Below the pieces are notes generated by a model, which was not told the origin of the DNA, made no database searches, and worked only from the letters and a program-made list of their open reading frames with translations. Below are positions 35,818-48,137 of a stretch of DNA of 64,000 nt, one piece after another (position 1 is the first letter of the stretch; the number at the start of each line of letters is the position of its first letter). The position numbers and the translations under genes are program-made. Source of the DNA: Adiantum capillus-veneris (taxonomy: Eukaryota; Streptophyta; Polypodiopsida; Polypodiales; Pteridaceae); assembly GCA_014529385.2 (NCBI GenBank), contig CM043964.1, forward strand, positions 103,020,087 to 103,084,086. Reading direction: 5' to 3'.

Positions 35818-36748
35818 AAAGTGAAGCTCTCATGTGGTACAAAAAATCCCAAGTGACCTCAAGGATTTATCCAGCGAGTCTTGACCTCAAGACATGCTAT
35901 TCAAAAGGAGTAGATTTAGAGCAATAAAGGGTAGCTAGGTTGAAGGCCAATCTCTTTTTAGCCATTGGAGCTGGCACCATTTTCTAGAGAGAGAGGTTGA
36001 ATTTAGGGGGGGGTTCGGACTACCTAGACCTTCATACCCTCAATTGAGGTAGCAAGCCTCCATTGGTTCAAAAAGGTGCTCAATTTTGGGACCCACTAGA
36101 GGGACGCCTTTGCCCTTGGAACAAAGGAAAGTTTGGTACTTTTTGGTGCAAAATACAGACAAGGGTTTGCGTATAGTTGCAAATCACATAACCACAAGCT
36201 CATATCTCATTTGTTGCTATAAAAGCTAACATTTTCTTTTGTACCTAGACGTTATAGCAACATTCTAAATGCAAGGCTCATGGAAAAAGGAATGTCGATG
36301 TTGGGGTGTTGTGGCAAGTACAGTCTGAATGCATGCATTGAGTCATGCATGGGGGTAGTGGGAAGATGGATTGCACCCTGTGAAGCTGCCTCGGTCACAT
36401 AGTATGAATGCACACACTGAGTCATGCCTGTGAAGCTACATTGCTACTTCCACTAAAAGCAAGCCGCATCCAATGGTTTAGAAAAGGTACCCATAAATTT
36501 TTAAAATTGGAGAATCTTATAGCTAGTAGTATGCCAAGGTAGACCAAGATGGTGCAAGAAAAGTTGGGGTGGACGGGAATCTACCCGTAAACTTTGCTTA
36601 CCACCTCCAATTTCATGAGGTAGTTAGAGTTTGAGAAGTACAATATATTTTTTTCTCAGGTGCGACCCTTTTATAGCAAGGTGATTATTTCCTCACTACC
36701 CATAGCCCCATAGGCAGGAGTCATCTCTTAAATAAAGTCCTAAAACTC

Positions 36749-36784
36749 CCTCTAGCCATCCACGCTGGCGCGGATGGGTAGAGA
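36749..36784. repeat. Imperfect palindrome, copy 1
   Basis: CTAGCCATCCACGC, a TG centre at 36766-36767, then GCGCGGATGGGTAG: 14-bp arms with two mismatches, able to form a tight hairpin. GC-rich compared with its surroundings. Confidence 0.85.
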
Positions 36785-36883
36785 GATTTTTTTCAGGTTC
36801 AACTTTTGTTTTGAAGGGTGGGAAAAGGTGGATGACGATAATCGTATGTGTGAACAAGGGAGCTCACAAGGTACAGTCCATAT

Positions 36884-36922
36884 CCCTCTAGCGATCCACG
36901 CTGGCGCGGATGGCTAGAGAGA
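36884..36922. repeat. Imperfect palindrome, copy 2
   Basis: CCCTCTAGCGATCCACGC, a TG centre at 36902-36903, then GCGCGGATGGCTAGAGAG: arms of about 18 bp with three mismatches. Same centre as copy 1, 136 bp away. Confidence 0.85.
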
Positions 36923-36958
36923 GGTTTTGAAGGTTCTTGATGCATTCTAGATCCAGCT

Positions 36959-36961
<3 letters not shown>

Positions 36962-37037
<76 letters not shown>
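36962..37037 (+). repeat. GA microsatellite (~76 bp)
   Basis: Pure GA repeat, 40 bp after palindrome copy 2. Confidence 0.98.
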
Positions 37038-37041
<4 letters not shown>

Positions 37042-37045
37042 TCTA

Positions 37046-37125
37046 GACTTGCTGAAGCGTGCCCTAGAGAATCTTCTTGCTGAAGTGTGCCCTACAGAAC
37101 CTTCTTGCTCAAGTGTGCAGTGTTG
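37046..37125 (+). repeat. 33-34-bp minisatellite, about 2.5 copies
   Basis: CTTGCTGAAG(C/T)GTGCCCTA followed by (G/C)AGAA(T/C)CTT occurs twice, then a partial CTTGCTCAAGTGTGC. Confidence 0.85.
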
Positions 37126-38521
37126 CAAGATGATTGTCGAATGCTAGTAACCCCTCGTTGCCTGCAACAGTTGAGCTGATGGGCTCACCTTTCTCTCGCT
37201 CCCCTCTCACCTTCGCCTCTCCTCATCATATAGATAGTCGCAAATCAGAGCTTGCTGAGCTCAAAGGCCACCAAGCTAGCCTTCTTGGAGCCCCATCTCA
37301 GCCCCTTCCTAGCTTGCTGCGATGAAGTGTGTCTTTGATGCAGGCACAAACTCTTCTTTCAAGGATGTGAGCCATGTGAACACGACAGGTGCAGACGGCC
37401 ATGATTTTGATGAATGAGATGAGTTTTTCTAACGGAATTATAATTAGCTAAGCTCCAGATACACAATATCCTTTGGGTGCATATTTTTGTCTAATGTGTC
37501 CTTTATTGATAGACCCAGCTGCATATTGAACGCAGCCCTTCTCACCTGCAACATTCCTCTTTTGCTATCTTCTACTGCCTATAATGCAACACTCATTGCT
37601 ACAACATTTTTTGTTAAGGCTCAAACCAACCATACTCTTGATTGTGAGCACAGAAAACAAAACCCCAAGACTCACAACCACCATATCCAGGCTACAAGTA
37701 TTTAGGACAAGCATTGGAATCTACAGGTCAATGGTTGATTAACTTTGAACTAAGTTTGAAGTCATGTTTTTTTCAATTTCTTGCATAAGTAGGCAAGACT
37801 CGGCGATACTTTTGCACCATCCTCTCACCATCTCTGCTCAGAAGATGCTTTCACTTGATTCTTATAAGTAGGAATGGCAAGCATTCTGGTGGCTAGCTTC
37901 CTTGTTTCCTTGAAAGTGGTGCCCACCTTACATAGATTCTCCCTCAACCTTAACAACCGGCTCCACATCGTCATGCTAAGCAAAGGGAATCAAAGGCACT
38001 GAGTATTATGTAGCAATGTTGAGCTTTTCACAAAGAGAGCGATCTCATGCTTACTTTCTTATAGACTCACCCCCAATCATCTTGTTTGATGTTGTTTGCA
38101 ACTTGTACAATTGTGGTGTAAAAATGGTCGTTTGCAATTATCCAAATGAGACTTTGCAATTTGCTGCTCTACAAAGCCCAATTGGACGAGCGCTACTTTA
38201 GACGTTCCCATGATGACTTTTCCAGCATTGTGCTTGTGGAGAAAGAAAAATAAATTTATAAAATTAGAAGTTGTGTTGCGGATAATAAACTATCCACAAA
38301 TACCTTTTCCTTTGATAGCAGGATTGTTGAACCCGTTCTACTTCTCTTCAAGGATATATATAGTGTATGATACAATTGCAAACGATCGTTAAAGCATATT
38401 TGAGAAAACAAGCAAATGCCGTATGACAAACACTTTTCATGCAAAAAGATTTAATGAGCAATGAGCTTCATTATGTGTATACATTGCAAATTATGCAATA
38501 TACAAAAATTATTTTTTCTCA

Positions 38522-38640
<119 letters not shown>

Positions 38641-38887
38641 AACACCCATGAAGGGTCACACGTAGGCTAGAGGCGATGAAGATGCAATATAAAAGGGTGT
38701 CATTATAACTAATAAGGGGAAGATTCAAGCCATTCACTCCTTGATCAATCTCATTTGATACTTAAATGATACAAGAATCTTCCTATGATAGCCATGTTTA
38801 CATCTATCACCATGATCTATCACTATGGTGTACACATTATCATGAATGCCAAAAATAATCTATAAGAAAAATATATGTAAATATGTT

Positions 38888-38905
38888 GGGGTGTGTGTGT
38901 GTGTA

Positions 38906-38956
<51 letters not shown>
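38888..38956 (+). repeat. GT then GA compound microsatellite
   Basis: GTGTGTGTGTGTGTG (about 38890-38904), TACAC, then about 48 bp of GA. Confidence 0.95.
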
Positions 38957-38959
<3 letters not shown>

Positions 38960-39240
38960 TGCATATCTATAAGAATATTTGGTTTTTCTTATATATGGTG
39001 CCTCTAGATGTAGAGAAATTTAATAAGCAAGTTTTCATGCTTTTATAGCTTCAAGACTTCTTATGTGAAATTAAGTATTCCCAAAATGTACCAATATTTG
39101 ACAATGCTTTGTATGTTGTCCTCTTTGAGTGGTTGGTTTTTCTCGCTTTTTTGGTGTTCTCGACAAATCTTGCTCGGTATTTGGAGTTCCTCCTCACAAG
39201 ATATTGACACTTTGTAGCCTCTTTTTAGTGGCGTAAGTCC

Positions 39241-39560
39241 AAATCTAGATTCCAATGAGGAACATGTATAGCCTATGGGGGTTTCTCAAATGTTACAAAT
39301 CAGCCTATTACTGATGAAGATGTACATGATATACTTGATGAGGAAAGGGCTGAAATTGAGCAGGCTAGAGGTATGCCAAAATGGCTGGTGCACATTTTGC
39401 GTGACAGTAAAATGGATACACATTTTCTAATCATACTCGCTCAGGTTCTCACCATGCCTCTTATGCATCAAATAGTTATGCTTTGGCTGTATCTAGCTTA
39501 CATGATGTTGAGGAACCTCTGTCAATGGGCAAGAGTGGTCTTCTTACACTTTAAGAGACA
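39241..39560 (+). pseudogene. Copia pol linker between integrase and RT, continuation of 33085-35510
   Basis: The frame at 39304-39410 reads ITDEDVHDILDEERAEIEQA, then GMPKWLVHILRDSKMD. A shifted frame (39443-39537) reads GSHHASYASNSYALAVSSL followed by HDVEEPLS, a segment I recognise from plant copia polyproteins just before the reverse transcriptase. RT itself is not found afterwards, so the element is also truncated on its 3' side. Confidence 0.7.
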
Positions 39561-39720
39561 CTTACAAAGATTGCACTACCATTAAAATGGTCATTTCCAT
39601 GAGAAAATACAAAAGAGGTTAGCCAAATTCCTCTATAAAAAAACTCCACTGTGTAGGCTTCAAAAGGCTCATGGGGGACTCACTAGTCTATTCTATATAG
39701 TACCACATGAGTGTTCAATA

Positions 39721-39774
<54 letters not shown>

Positions 39775-39775
39775 C
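39721..39775 (+). repeat. G50 homopolymer then C5
   Basis: Fifty consecutive G (39721-39770) and CCCCC. The length is unusual and may reflect a sequencing or assembly limit. Confidence 0.9.
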
Positions 39776-41249
39776 AAAAACTTGCATATACATACCGTAC
39801 ATTTAAGAGCGGGCAAGAAGATGGGGGGAGGGGTAGAGAATACTATAGGGTACACGGGTGCTATCCTTTTTTAGTCTATCAGTGATTATTCTCTCTATCT
39901 CTCTCTTGATCTCTCTATCTCTCTTTCTATGCCTCTCTCTCACACATATGGTAGGTCTCAAGAAGACAAAGAAGAAGAAATGGACATTGAGACTAGAGAG
40001 GGAAGAAAGCTTGGTTTGATGTAAATGGCTCATACAGAAACTGGGAGGATGATGAGAAAATCTAATAATTTGGAAAGATTCGCTTTTACTTTGTGGGATT
40101 TGGGTTAATTTAGTGTAATTGTACTATAAAGTTATCTTTTAGACATCTCAGGTAGTATCTAACTTTGACATGCATGGTTCACCTATGGTTATTCTTAGGT
40201 GTAATTGGAGATTCGAAGTTATTGTAGGTTATGGTCATTGAATTTCATATCGTGAATTAAAGCACTTTTACTTTTGCAAATTATTCTAGTCAAAATAATT
40301 AAGTATACTCGTTTATTACCAAGCCTTAAAACCCATATCAAAATCCTACAAAGTAGGTAGCACACGTGAGTTTGAAAATTTGGTCTTTGTACATGGGAAA
40401 CTCTAGCAACTTTTTTTCATGAAGTTATTGAAATATTCTCTAAGCTATAAATTTTTTTGTACATATAAGGTAGGGGGGTCATGTTAATACTACAAAATTC
40501 ATATGTAGGGGGTTATCTAAGAGCTTCTATCTTCGTAGATAGGGGGTTGTGCTATCATATAAGGGACCGTATATAAGGGGGTTTTACCTAGTGGGATTCA
40601 CGCACGTGGCATCCCCTACACAGTATTAGTGAATTCCCCATGAAACATCTTCATAAAGCCCCTTAATTGATTAAAAACTACTTTTATATGGGGGGGACCT
40701 TCAACATTGGAATCTGCTCTTTCATAGGGCCACTTGGCACCTCCATTTGGCATTTTTTGGAAGGCAACTACTTGCTCTCGCTTGCTCTCCCCAACTGATC
40801 CTCTTTGCTTTGAGTGGGGCTGCACTAGCGATGTCCCTTGTGCCCCCTAACATTTTTTATTTTTTATTTTTTTCCTCTCTCTCTTTTTAACCTTTAGAAT
40901 TTTCTCCTTTCCACTTTGACATTGAATGGCCCTTTGAACTGCCACTTGGATCCCCCTTAGACTTTATCAATTTGCCTTTGAACTATCTTAAACCTGTTCA
41001 ACCCTCTTGGGTTTACCTGTGATTGACCCTACCTTGAATTTCCCCTTTGCAAGGACCCCTTTGAAATGTCCACTTTGAGCTCTCCCTCACCAGCACCCTT
41101 TGGGGCTCACCTCTTCTATCATACGCACAAGCCCCTTCGTGTTGCACTAATGAGGTCGTTATTGGAGGGAACTTACCTTTAGTCTAAAAAAATGGGCCCT
41201 TAGAGGGGCGCAAGACCTCACCCTAGGCAACTTGCCATGTCATCATCAA
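39776..41249. other. No gene recognised
   Basis: Mixed unique sequence. A TCTCTCTAT-rich stretch near 39890-39940 and several GGGGGTT(A/G)T words near 40470-40590 stand out; nothing coding is convincing. Confidence 0.4.
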
Positions 41250-41254
41250 ACTAT

Positions 41255-41461
41255 TGTTGGGCTAAAGGAAGTGTGCCTCTTACCTCTGTCGGACACGTCA
41301 GAAACCTCCGATCACCCATTACTTGTAATCACCTTATTCTTTACTATATAGAAGAATAAGCACTCTCTCATACACACATAGTGTTGAGATGCTTCACCCA
41401 CATCATGCATTCCCTCTCTCTCCTTATCACTCTCCACATGCACCACATTCACGCACTCTCA
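41255..41461 (+). repeat. 5' LTR of the compact copia element
   Basis: 207 bp. A TATATAG near 41345 may be its TATA box. Clearly homologous to 44335-44546, but much more diverged than the LTRs of the Tat element, so this insertion is older. Confidence 0.88.
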
Positions 41462-41462
41462 A

Positions 41463-41477
41463 TTTGTATCAGAGCGC
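41463..41477 (+). other. Primer-binding site (tRNA-Met type)
   Basis: TTTGTATCAGAGCGC immediately after the LTR; GTATCAGAGC is the core of the common plant tRNA-Met primer site. Confidence 0.8.
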
Positions 41478-42949
41478 ATGGTGATCGCAAATATCACGAC
41501 AACTTTGAGAGATTCGAGGTGATAGTTGGATCTCTCTTGGCGGTGGGGAGAGATCAATAAAGACCAAAAGATTTGTGAGAATGCAATGGGAGCTTATGAG
41601 CTCAACTGAGAGTGATTTATGCTCTTGTGGAAGCTCAAAAGACAGTATGGAAGATTGTGTGTATGTGAAGGTGCTGCCCTAAAATCTGTGTCTGCAAGCA
41701 GTACTATTTTTAGATTTTTTCTTCTCCTTGTAGAAGACAAATCTAAATATTATGCCTGCTATGCCCATCCATTTTGACGTGGTCTACAACTTTGCAAAGA
41801 AAGGTTTTTGCAAATTACTCACCGTTTTGCTGATATTTAGCTCAGACTGACTATATACAAAAATTGAAGGTTTTTCTATTTTTGCATAGTGTGTGAGTTT
41901 GATGCACTTTTGGAAGCACGACAAGTGCTCAAAGTTAGGTGCATAAATTTTGAGCTGAAGATGCAATTTTAGCTTGTGGAGAACTTTTGGTTTGAGGGTT
42001 TTTGATAGATTTGGGCAACGAAGTACGGAGGCATTTACACACCATCAAAATTGTCTCAAAGACAGTTTTTGAAGCACACAAGTGGAGCTTCGTTCACAGG
42101 ATTTCACAAGATACTTTGACATTGATTTTGTGCTTGGATTCATGGTCTTTGAGAATAGGTTTGCATATGCTTATAGTGCATGGTTAATGCCCATTAAACA
42201 TGCATTTTGGCGAGCACTTTTGAGTGCCAGTGAGATCTCTTGAGAGCATTGTTTTCACATTTATCAGGTTTCTAGATTGCAACTCTTCTTGCACTTGTTT
42301 ATGCATAGTCACTCTGTGGATGTACATTGAGTGTGGATTGCCATTGTATGTAAGATTGTGGAGCCATTTTGGCATTTCTCCTCATTGGCATTGAGTAGTG
42401 TTATGGTTTATGGTTTAGATCCCTCATTCCGAGGCTGGACTCCCACTTTGACAAGTTTTGTTAGCTTGGACAACTTGGTGTTCTTGTACCCATTCTCACA
42501 GGAGTGAGGACCATTTATGCTAGTGTGGATACATACTTTGCTAGTCACAGGTTTCACAGGTTTTCTGCTGACTTTTATAAGCAGTTTCTCTTGTGGGACG
42601 TGTTTTGAGCTCGTTTTCTCTCTACTTGCAGATATGGTTATGCACTTTACACTCGGTTGAGCAGTTTGTTCGAGATTATATGCATGCATTTTGTACATTG
42701 TGGAGTTTTTTTATGCATATGTGAGCATCAATTTTGATGTGTTTGATCATGTTTTCCATGACTGTATAGTGGTCGAGTTATATCTCACCTCATTGCCATT
42801 TTGGCATGGTATATGGTAGAGATTTTACTTGAGGTTTTACTTAGTTTATAGGGTAGTCTTTGTCAAATTTATCCCAGCTTTTCTGGCCATAGTTTCTTTA
42901 CCATTCACTTATGGTTGCAGATATGTGTGACAATTTAGAGTCAACAGCG

Positions 42950-43590
42950 ATGACTCTTGAGAGACGATGGTCTCATTCTTTCCAATACTTATGTTGTTGG
43001 CATTGTGGTCACAGATGGCACATTAGCTGCCGCCGTTGTTTTAGGCATATGAGATAGCAGGGGAGATCTATGCATGGTGTACATGAGGTTTTGACACATG
43101 CTAGAGCAGTGACTTCATATGCCAGTGACGGTGATGTAAAATTTGCCTTTACCATTCCTCTTGATTACATGTCTTTGAGGCACTAACACTTTTCCATGTT
43201 GGTTGCTAGATGAGGATGCAATTTTCCATGTCACACTGCATCGTGATTGGTTTAGCATTTTCTATAGATGGGTTTTTAGTTGTCTACACTTGGCCGATGG
43301 TTCGACATTTGACATAGAGGGTGCAAGAGATGTTTGTCTATCTTTGCCTAGTGGTGCATCATACATGCTATGACATGTGTGCTATGTTCCTCAGCTATGA
43401 GACAGAGCTTGATCTCATTGAGAGAATTAGCAGACTTTGGTTTTCAGATATTTCTTAGACATAAGTTTTTCCATATGCATTGTGGTTCATTAGTGAATGC
43501 CAAAGGATCCTGCAGCAGCCTGGTATATCCTATGCATGTGTCTGAGGTACGCGATGACATAGTCTTGATTTTGTTGCAAGCATGATTTGA
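42950..43590 (+). pseudogene. Copia Gag knuckle and aspartic protease remnant
   Basis: Around 42990 the frame reads CCWHCGHRWHISCRRC, a degraded CCHC zinc knuckle. At about 43210-43375 it reads FHVTLHRDWFSIF, LADGSTFDIEGARDVCLSL and PSGASYML, the region after the copia protease active site (the DTGA-type motif itself is decayed to DEDA). Later fragments still recall the HVCYVPQL strand. Stops interrupt each piece. The sequence between 41480 and 42950 would be the rest of Gag but is too decayed for me to align. Confidence 0.65.
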
Positions 43591-44334
43591 GCGAGAGACG
43601 AGATGTGTCTCCTTAGCGGGTGAGTTCCACCATGCTCACAAGACAAAGCATTTAGCTTTGCAGGATGTGCCAGTAGACTCTGTAGAGATAGAGGTAGAGT
43701 GATAGTGCTCTAGTGAGACACAAGAGGTATTGTCCAAGTTTGTCCAGGTAGAGGTAGAGCAGTTATGCTCCCTAGAGACATAGACAAAGATGAAAAACAT
43801 GTAGTTCTTTGGTATTCTCATGTCAGAGATTGATGAATTGGTGCTAGGATGCACAGTTTAGCCCATGGGTGAGAGGGATGTAGCTATCCTAGTATCGGCA
43901 TTGACACATCCATACACAATGGGTAGTCCTGGTGATGCAGTACATGCAGATAGCACAGGGGTGAGTACATCCATGTTTGTGCATATTTTGTTAGCATTTG
44001 GGCACCTCATGTTTAACTTGTTAGTGTAGAGTCCCGACCTAGCAACTGTAGTGGGAGCATTTGTAGCAGGGATTGCTAGTCGTGCGGTGACTGACACTAG
44101 CATGACGCTTTGTGGAGCTTTGTAGACCATAAAAAGCTGTTTGTGGGATTTACATGCAAGCTCTATTGTGGGTACGCATGCTCACCTACCACCAAAGTCG
44201 ATACAACTATGTGTAGATCGATAGAATGAGCTAGTGGGCATAGGTTGAGAGAGTCTCTCACCTAGTTTCTTGTACATACTAGTAGTTTAGCTAGTAGGTG
44301 TCACTTATCGGTGCAACACCTTTAAGTGGTAGAT

Positions 44335-44546
44335 TGTTTGGGTAAAGGCGGCATGCCTCTTACCTGTGTCTCAGACACGTGAGAGACGTTCGTTCACCCA
44401 TTATTTGTACACACCTTATTCTTAGCTAGATAGAATAATAAGGGGCTCTTTAACACACACATAGCATTGAGCTACTCCACCCACATACTGCATTCCCTCT
44501 ATCTCCTTCTCACTCTCCGCACACATAATGCATTCGCGTACTCACA
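44335..44546 (+). repeat. 3' LTR of the compact copia element
   Basis: 212 bp, preceded by AAGTGGTAGAT (polypurine-like) at 44324-44334. Confidence 0.88.
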
Positions 44547-44551
44547 ACTAC

Positions 44552-45920
44552 CAATTCCAAACTGCACTAACGGATCTCACTACAATTGCCACAGTGGCAT
44601 CAATACAAAAAGCCCCATGTGATGCAACGAGCACTTTGCCTATGCTACCCTGCAACGCTCTAGGGCGGTCCGCCGCCATCACTACGCTCCAAGAGAGCTC
44701 CCCTCTCTTCTTTTACACCACTTAATGGTCATGATTTGGTATAGATACCCTGGTTGGAAGCTTGCTTTATCTGCATATGGGTTGAAGATGGCACCACGTG
44801 GCACGCCTTTGGATGCTGCCCCCCGAAGCTCTCAAAATTTCACATGTAGCATATATTTAAAAAAATCACTTTTCCCACCAACTCTAAAGTCCCACCACCT
44901 TCTGCCCAATGATCCAATTCCCAAGTCGTAAAGCTCAACCAATAGGCTGGTTATTGGCTTTAAACCCACTCGTTCTTGTTGCATTCCAACTTCACCATGA
45001 CTACCATCCAAGATCGCAAAAAACAAAAAAAAAACCGTAACCTCCCCATCGCCCACTCTACCCAACTTTCGATCGGTATATCCTGCTATCTAGGAATTTG
45101 ATTGATGAGTTTTCACTTCTTGTCATACCCACACATTGCACACTATGTTTTGGCCCACCTAGTTGAAGCCACAAAAACACCAGATGACATGTCTCTCAAT
45201 GTGTCCAAGTGGGCACATACCTAGCCCCTCTCAAATTTTCAATTGTCCATAACTTGCACTCTAGAGCTCTGATGGAAAATTCAAAAAGACTGGCATGCTC
45301 CACAACTTGAGCACTTTGTATCTATCTACTCACATCCATTATAGCCACCTGTCTCTACCTGCCTCGTCCATCGGGGACCTGTAAAACCTTCCAACTTTGG
45401 ACAACCATGACTTTTTAACCGAGACTCCGCTTAAGGATCTGCCGAGACTGGGTTCTAGAGCACCTCAAGCACTACATTCTAGGGTACTATCCTAGCCCTT
45501 CAAACACTTGGACTTTCCATCATAAATGCCCCATCTTGGATCCATTTTAGCCTATGAAACCACCTTAGATATATATTTTTGCTATCATCTACCTGCCTAG
45601 GACCTTTGTACATGCTTTAATACTTTGCCATGCACCTATATGCACCCTTAGCACTGCTTCACAACACTTCTAGCTTTGACCAACTTTGTCTGCACCATCA
45701 TTGCCCACCCTCTTGTTGAACATCTATGTTCAATCAATGTTCAATCAAAAGCATATTTACAGAACTCAAAAAGTACCACACCAAATTGATAACCCAAAAC
45801 ACTTGCAAACCACAACCATATGTACAGGTTATGCACAAAGCCTCAAAACCTTTGCACTTCCTCTCTTTCTCAGGTGGGTTGTCCACCCCCCTTGAGTGCA
45901 ATCTTTCACTAGACTCATGT
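44552..45920. other. No gene recognised
   Basis: About 1.4 kb with several short frames but no domain, terminal repeat or tandem structure I can support. Confidence 0.4.
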
Positions 45921-45924
45921 CAAA

Positions 45925-46448
45925 GTACATGTTGAGCCACACACCATTCACCTTGTGCCTAAGAAGCTTACCATTTGCTCTCTATAGCTGATAGGTCCCG
46001 TTGGGAAAAGTCTTCTGCACCTTGTATGGACCCATCCACTTCTTTTGGAATGTGAAATCTAAGTCGCTTTCATACTTCATTACCAAGTCTCCATCCTATA
46101 TCTTCTTGTCCATGATTGAATTTGGCAACCCACTTCTCTCGCTCCTTCAGAAAGTAGTCCACTACCGCCTCTCTGACCACCTGTAGAGCTTCCAAACTAG
46201 CAATTAGATCTTGTAACATCTTGTATTGAGTGGAATTGAATCGTGACATACACTTCAATACACCTAGTTCTAAATGCATTGATAGCAGTTCCTCCTTCCC
46301 ATAGATCAACTGAGACAAAGTGAAACTGGTTTCCACTTTGTAGGATGTTCCGTATGACCAAAGACACTTTTAGATTTGCCTCCCATTCTGCTTCTTGCTT
46401 GTACACATACTTTGTCAACATCTTGATGATCTGCCCATTGGCACTCTG
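45925..46448 (-). pseudogene. Gypsy integrase C-terminal fragment, cut by the next element
   Basis: On the minus strand the frame gives SANGQIIKMLTKYV (just after the catalytic Glu region), then FTLSQLIYGKEELLSMHLEL, KWVAKFNHGQ, and after a shift WMGPYKVQKTFPNGTYQL-like and HKVNGVWLNM-like pieces. These follow the usual order of the gypsy integrase end (YGKEALLP; GPY; VNG-RLK). Several frame changes. The coding match stops at the LTR boundary at 46448/46449, so the larger gypsy element at 46449 probably inserted into this integrase gene. Confidence 0.7.
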
Positions 46449-47539
46449 TGACATCCCCAACCTAGAAGTTTGGAACGACTTGATATTTAGCCTTTCTTTA
46501 TTTGCAAGTTCTATTGACTACACCCTACTCCAATCCCATAAAGAAAGGATACAAGCAAAAAAAGACAAGAAGACCTCTATCCATCACGATTGTGGTTGTA
46601 AGGGTCATACACCACAAACAAGGCCAATATATCAAGGGATTTTAAGGGAAGATAATTCCTATATCATAAAGATAAAATCTCATTGACATACTTAAGATAT
46701 TTTCTCCACGTTTAAGAGGCACAACGACCATTCATAAATCCTAAACATGATATGAGACTTATGCTTAACTAACTAATAATCTTGTGAAAGTACCCGACTA
46801 ATCAGGTCCAGCCATCCGTAGACATAGTTTTGTTTGGATATTAGTCTCCCACTTTCCACATCGCACTCATCCAATCTTCTTGCTTTTAAATTACCACCAC
46901 ATTGTTTTACATGTACAAATAGTGTTCCTTTATTAATTTCGGACATAGATTCTTTCATACAACCCTTCAAACATCACCAAAACAATTATTTATCAAACAT
47001 GGTCTAATGAAAACAATTCTATAATTTAACAAAAAGAATTAGTCAATTTTTCAAATGAGTTAGCCACTACTCACAAACTTTCTCTGTCTAACCAACATAA
47101 TCTTTGTCAAGGATTTACTTATTTTGCAAAATGTGAAAACTTCACCAATTGCTAATCATCACAAGCTGAAGGGAGAATCTCTCTAACCACAAGGAATCCT
47201 GCTAATTGCAATGCATCTTGCTAACCACAAGGGACAAAAAGAGAGCTGATAACCTTACCTTATTCTTTGCTAACTATGGAATCACCTCACTAACCATGAG
47301 TTCCATCTGGACACAAGATATTCTTTCAACAATTTTTTTCTTTAAGTGATTCCTCAAACTAACTCCTAATATCATGCAGAGACAATTTATCAAACTATAA
47401 CCATTTATCAAACAATTCTTTCACTACCTTACGAAATCATATGCATGTTTCTTGTGATATAATCATGTCTTTTGGATGGTTTAAAGGAATTCCTAAGCCT
47501 CACTTATCGGGTCATCATGCATAACAATGCAAAATTATA

Positions 47540-47928
47540 AATTTGTCTTACACGATTAGCAATACTTTCGACTACCTCTTGTTTGGAGGTTGAGCAGCAT
47601 CAACTTCTTTCGTAGCTAATATCTCCGCTTAAGCTATGATTAGAGTAGTTGATGTCTTTCTTTGTATCTTTTTGGGAGGAGGAATAGAAGGAGCATCCCT
47701 AGAGATTTGAGTCACTCACTTTTGGGTCATCGTATCAAGATAGAGAAGAGAAAGAGAGAAAAAGAGGGCTCTAGAATTCGAGGGACAACACGTTGATGGT
47801 AGAGATAGAGTTATAGTTGGAGATGGAGATGGGGATGGGTTGAAGGTGAGAGGTTGAGGGAGAGAAGGTTCCTTTGGTGTAAAGGCAAGAGAGCTTCCAC
47901 TTCTGAGATCTTGTATGTGTATCTTCAA
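47540..47928 (-). pseudogene. ORF-like sequence inside the gypsy LTR
   Basis: Minus-strand frame MKIHIQDLRSGSS... rich in Pro/Ser (47928-47716) continues after TGA as VTQISRDAPSIPPPKKIQRK and further. The 5' LTR copy encodes the matching VTQISKDASTAPPPRKVQRK at 62105-61902, open for 67 codons. So the same coding-like sequence sits in both LTRs. Function unknown. Confidence 0.4.
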
Positions 47929-48023
47929 AGTGAGGGAAGAGGGACCTTTATATGGGCTCTCAAGGCCAAAATCAAAATCTAAAAATAGAAAAAATCAGGA
48001 AGATAAGCTCACAAACGTTTGCC

Positions 48024-48072
48024 GCTATATATATATATATATATATATGCACACACACACACATATATATAT
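48024..48072 (+). repeat. AT/AC compound microsatellite
   Basis: AT repeat, then CACACACACACA, then AT again. Confidence 0.95.
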
Positions 48073-48137
48073 ATTTATCTATTTATTTATTATTTTAAAA
48101 TGCACATGTGTTCCAATGCATGATTTGGAGATCCAAA

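Larger units (their letters stand above)
41255..44546 (+). mobile_element. Compact copia-derived non-autonomous LTR element (TR-GAG-like)
   Basis: Short direct LTRs at 41255-41461 (207 bp) and 44335-44546 (212 bp) share TGTT(G/T)GG(G)CTAAAGG starts, GCCTCTTACCT, CACCTTATTCTT and CATTCCCTCT, and end in CA. A tRNA-Met-like primer site follows the first LTR, and a polypurine-like AAGTGGTAGAT precedes the second. Flanks ACTAT (41250-41254) and ACTAC (44547-44551) fit a 5-bp target duplication with one change. The 2.87-kb interior keeps only Gag-knuckle and protease remnants; no integrase, RT or RNase H was seen, so it would have depended on other copia elements. Confidence 0.85.

Noticed and set aside
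38016-38201. KDZ-type transposase remnant (FDVVCNLYNCGVKM)
   Set aside because: One short motif-like stretch without neighbouring conserved residues; too weak to call.
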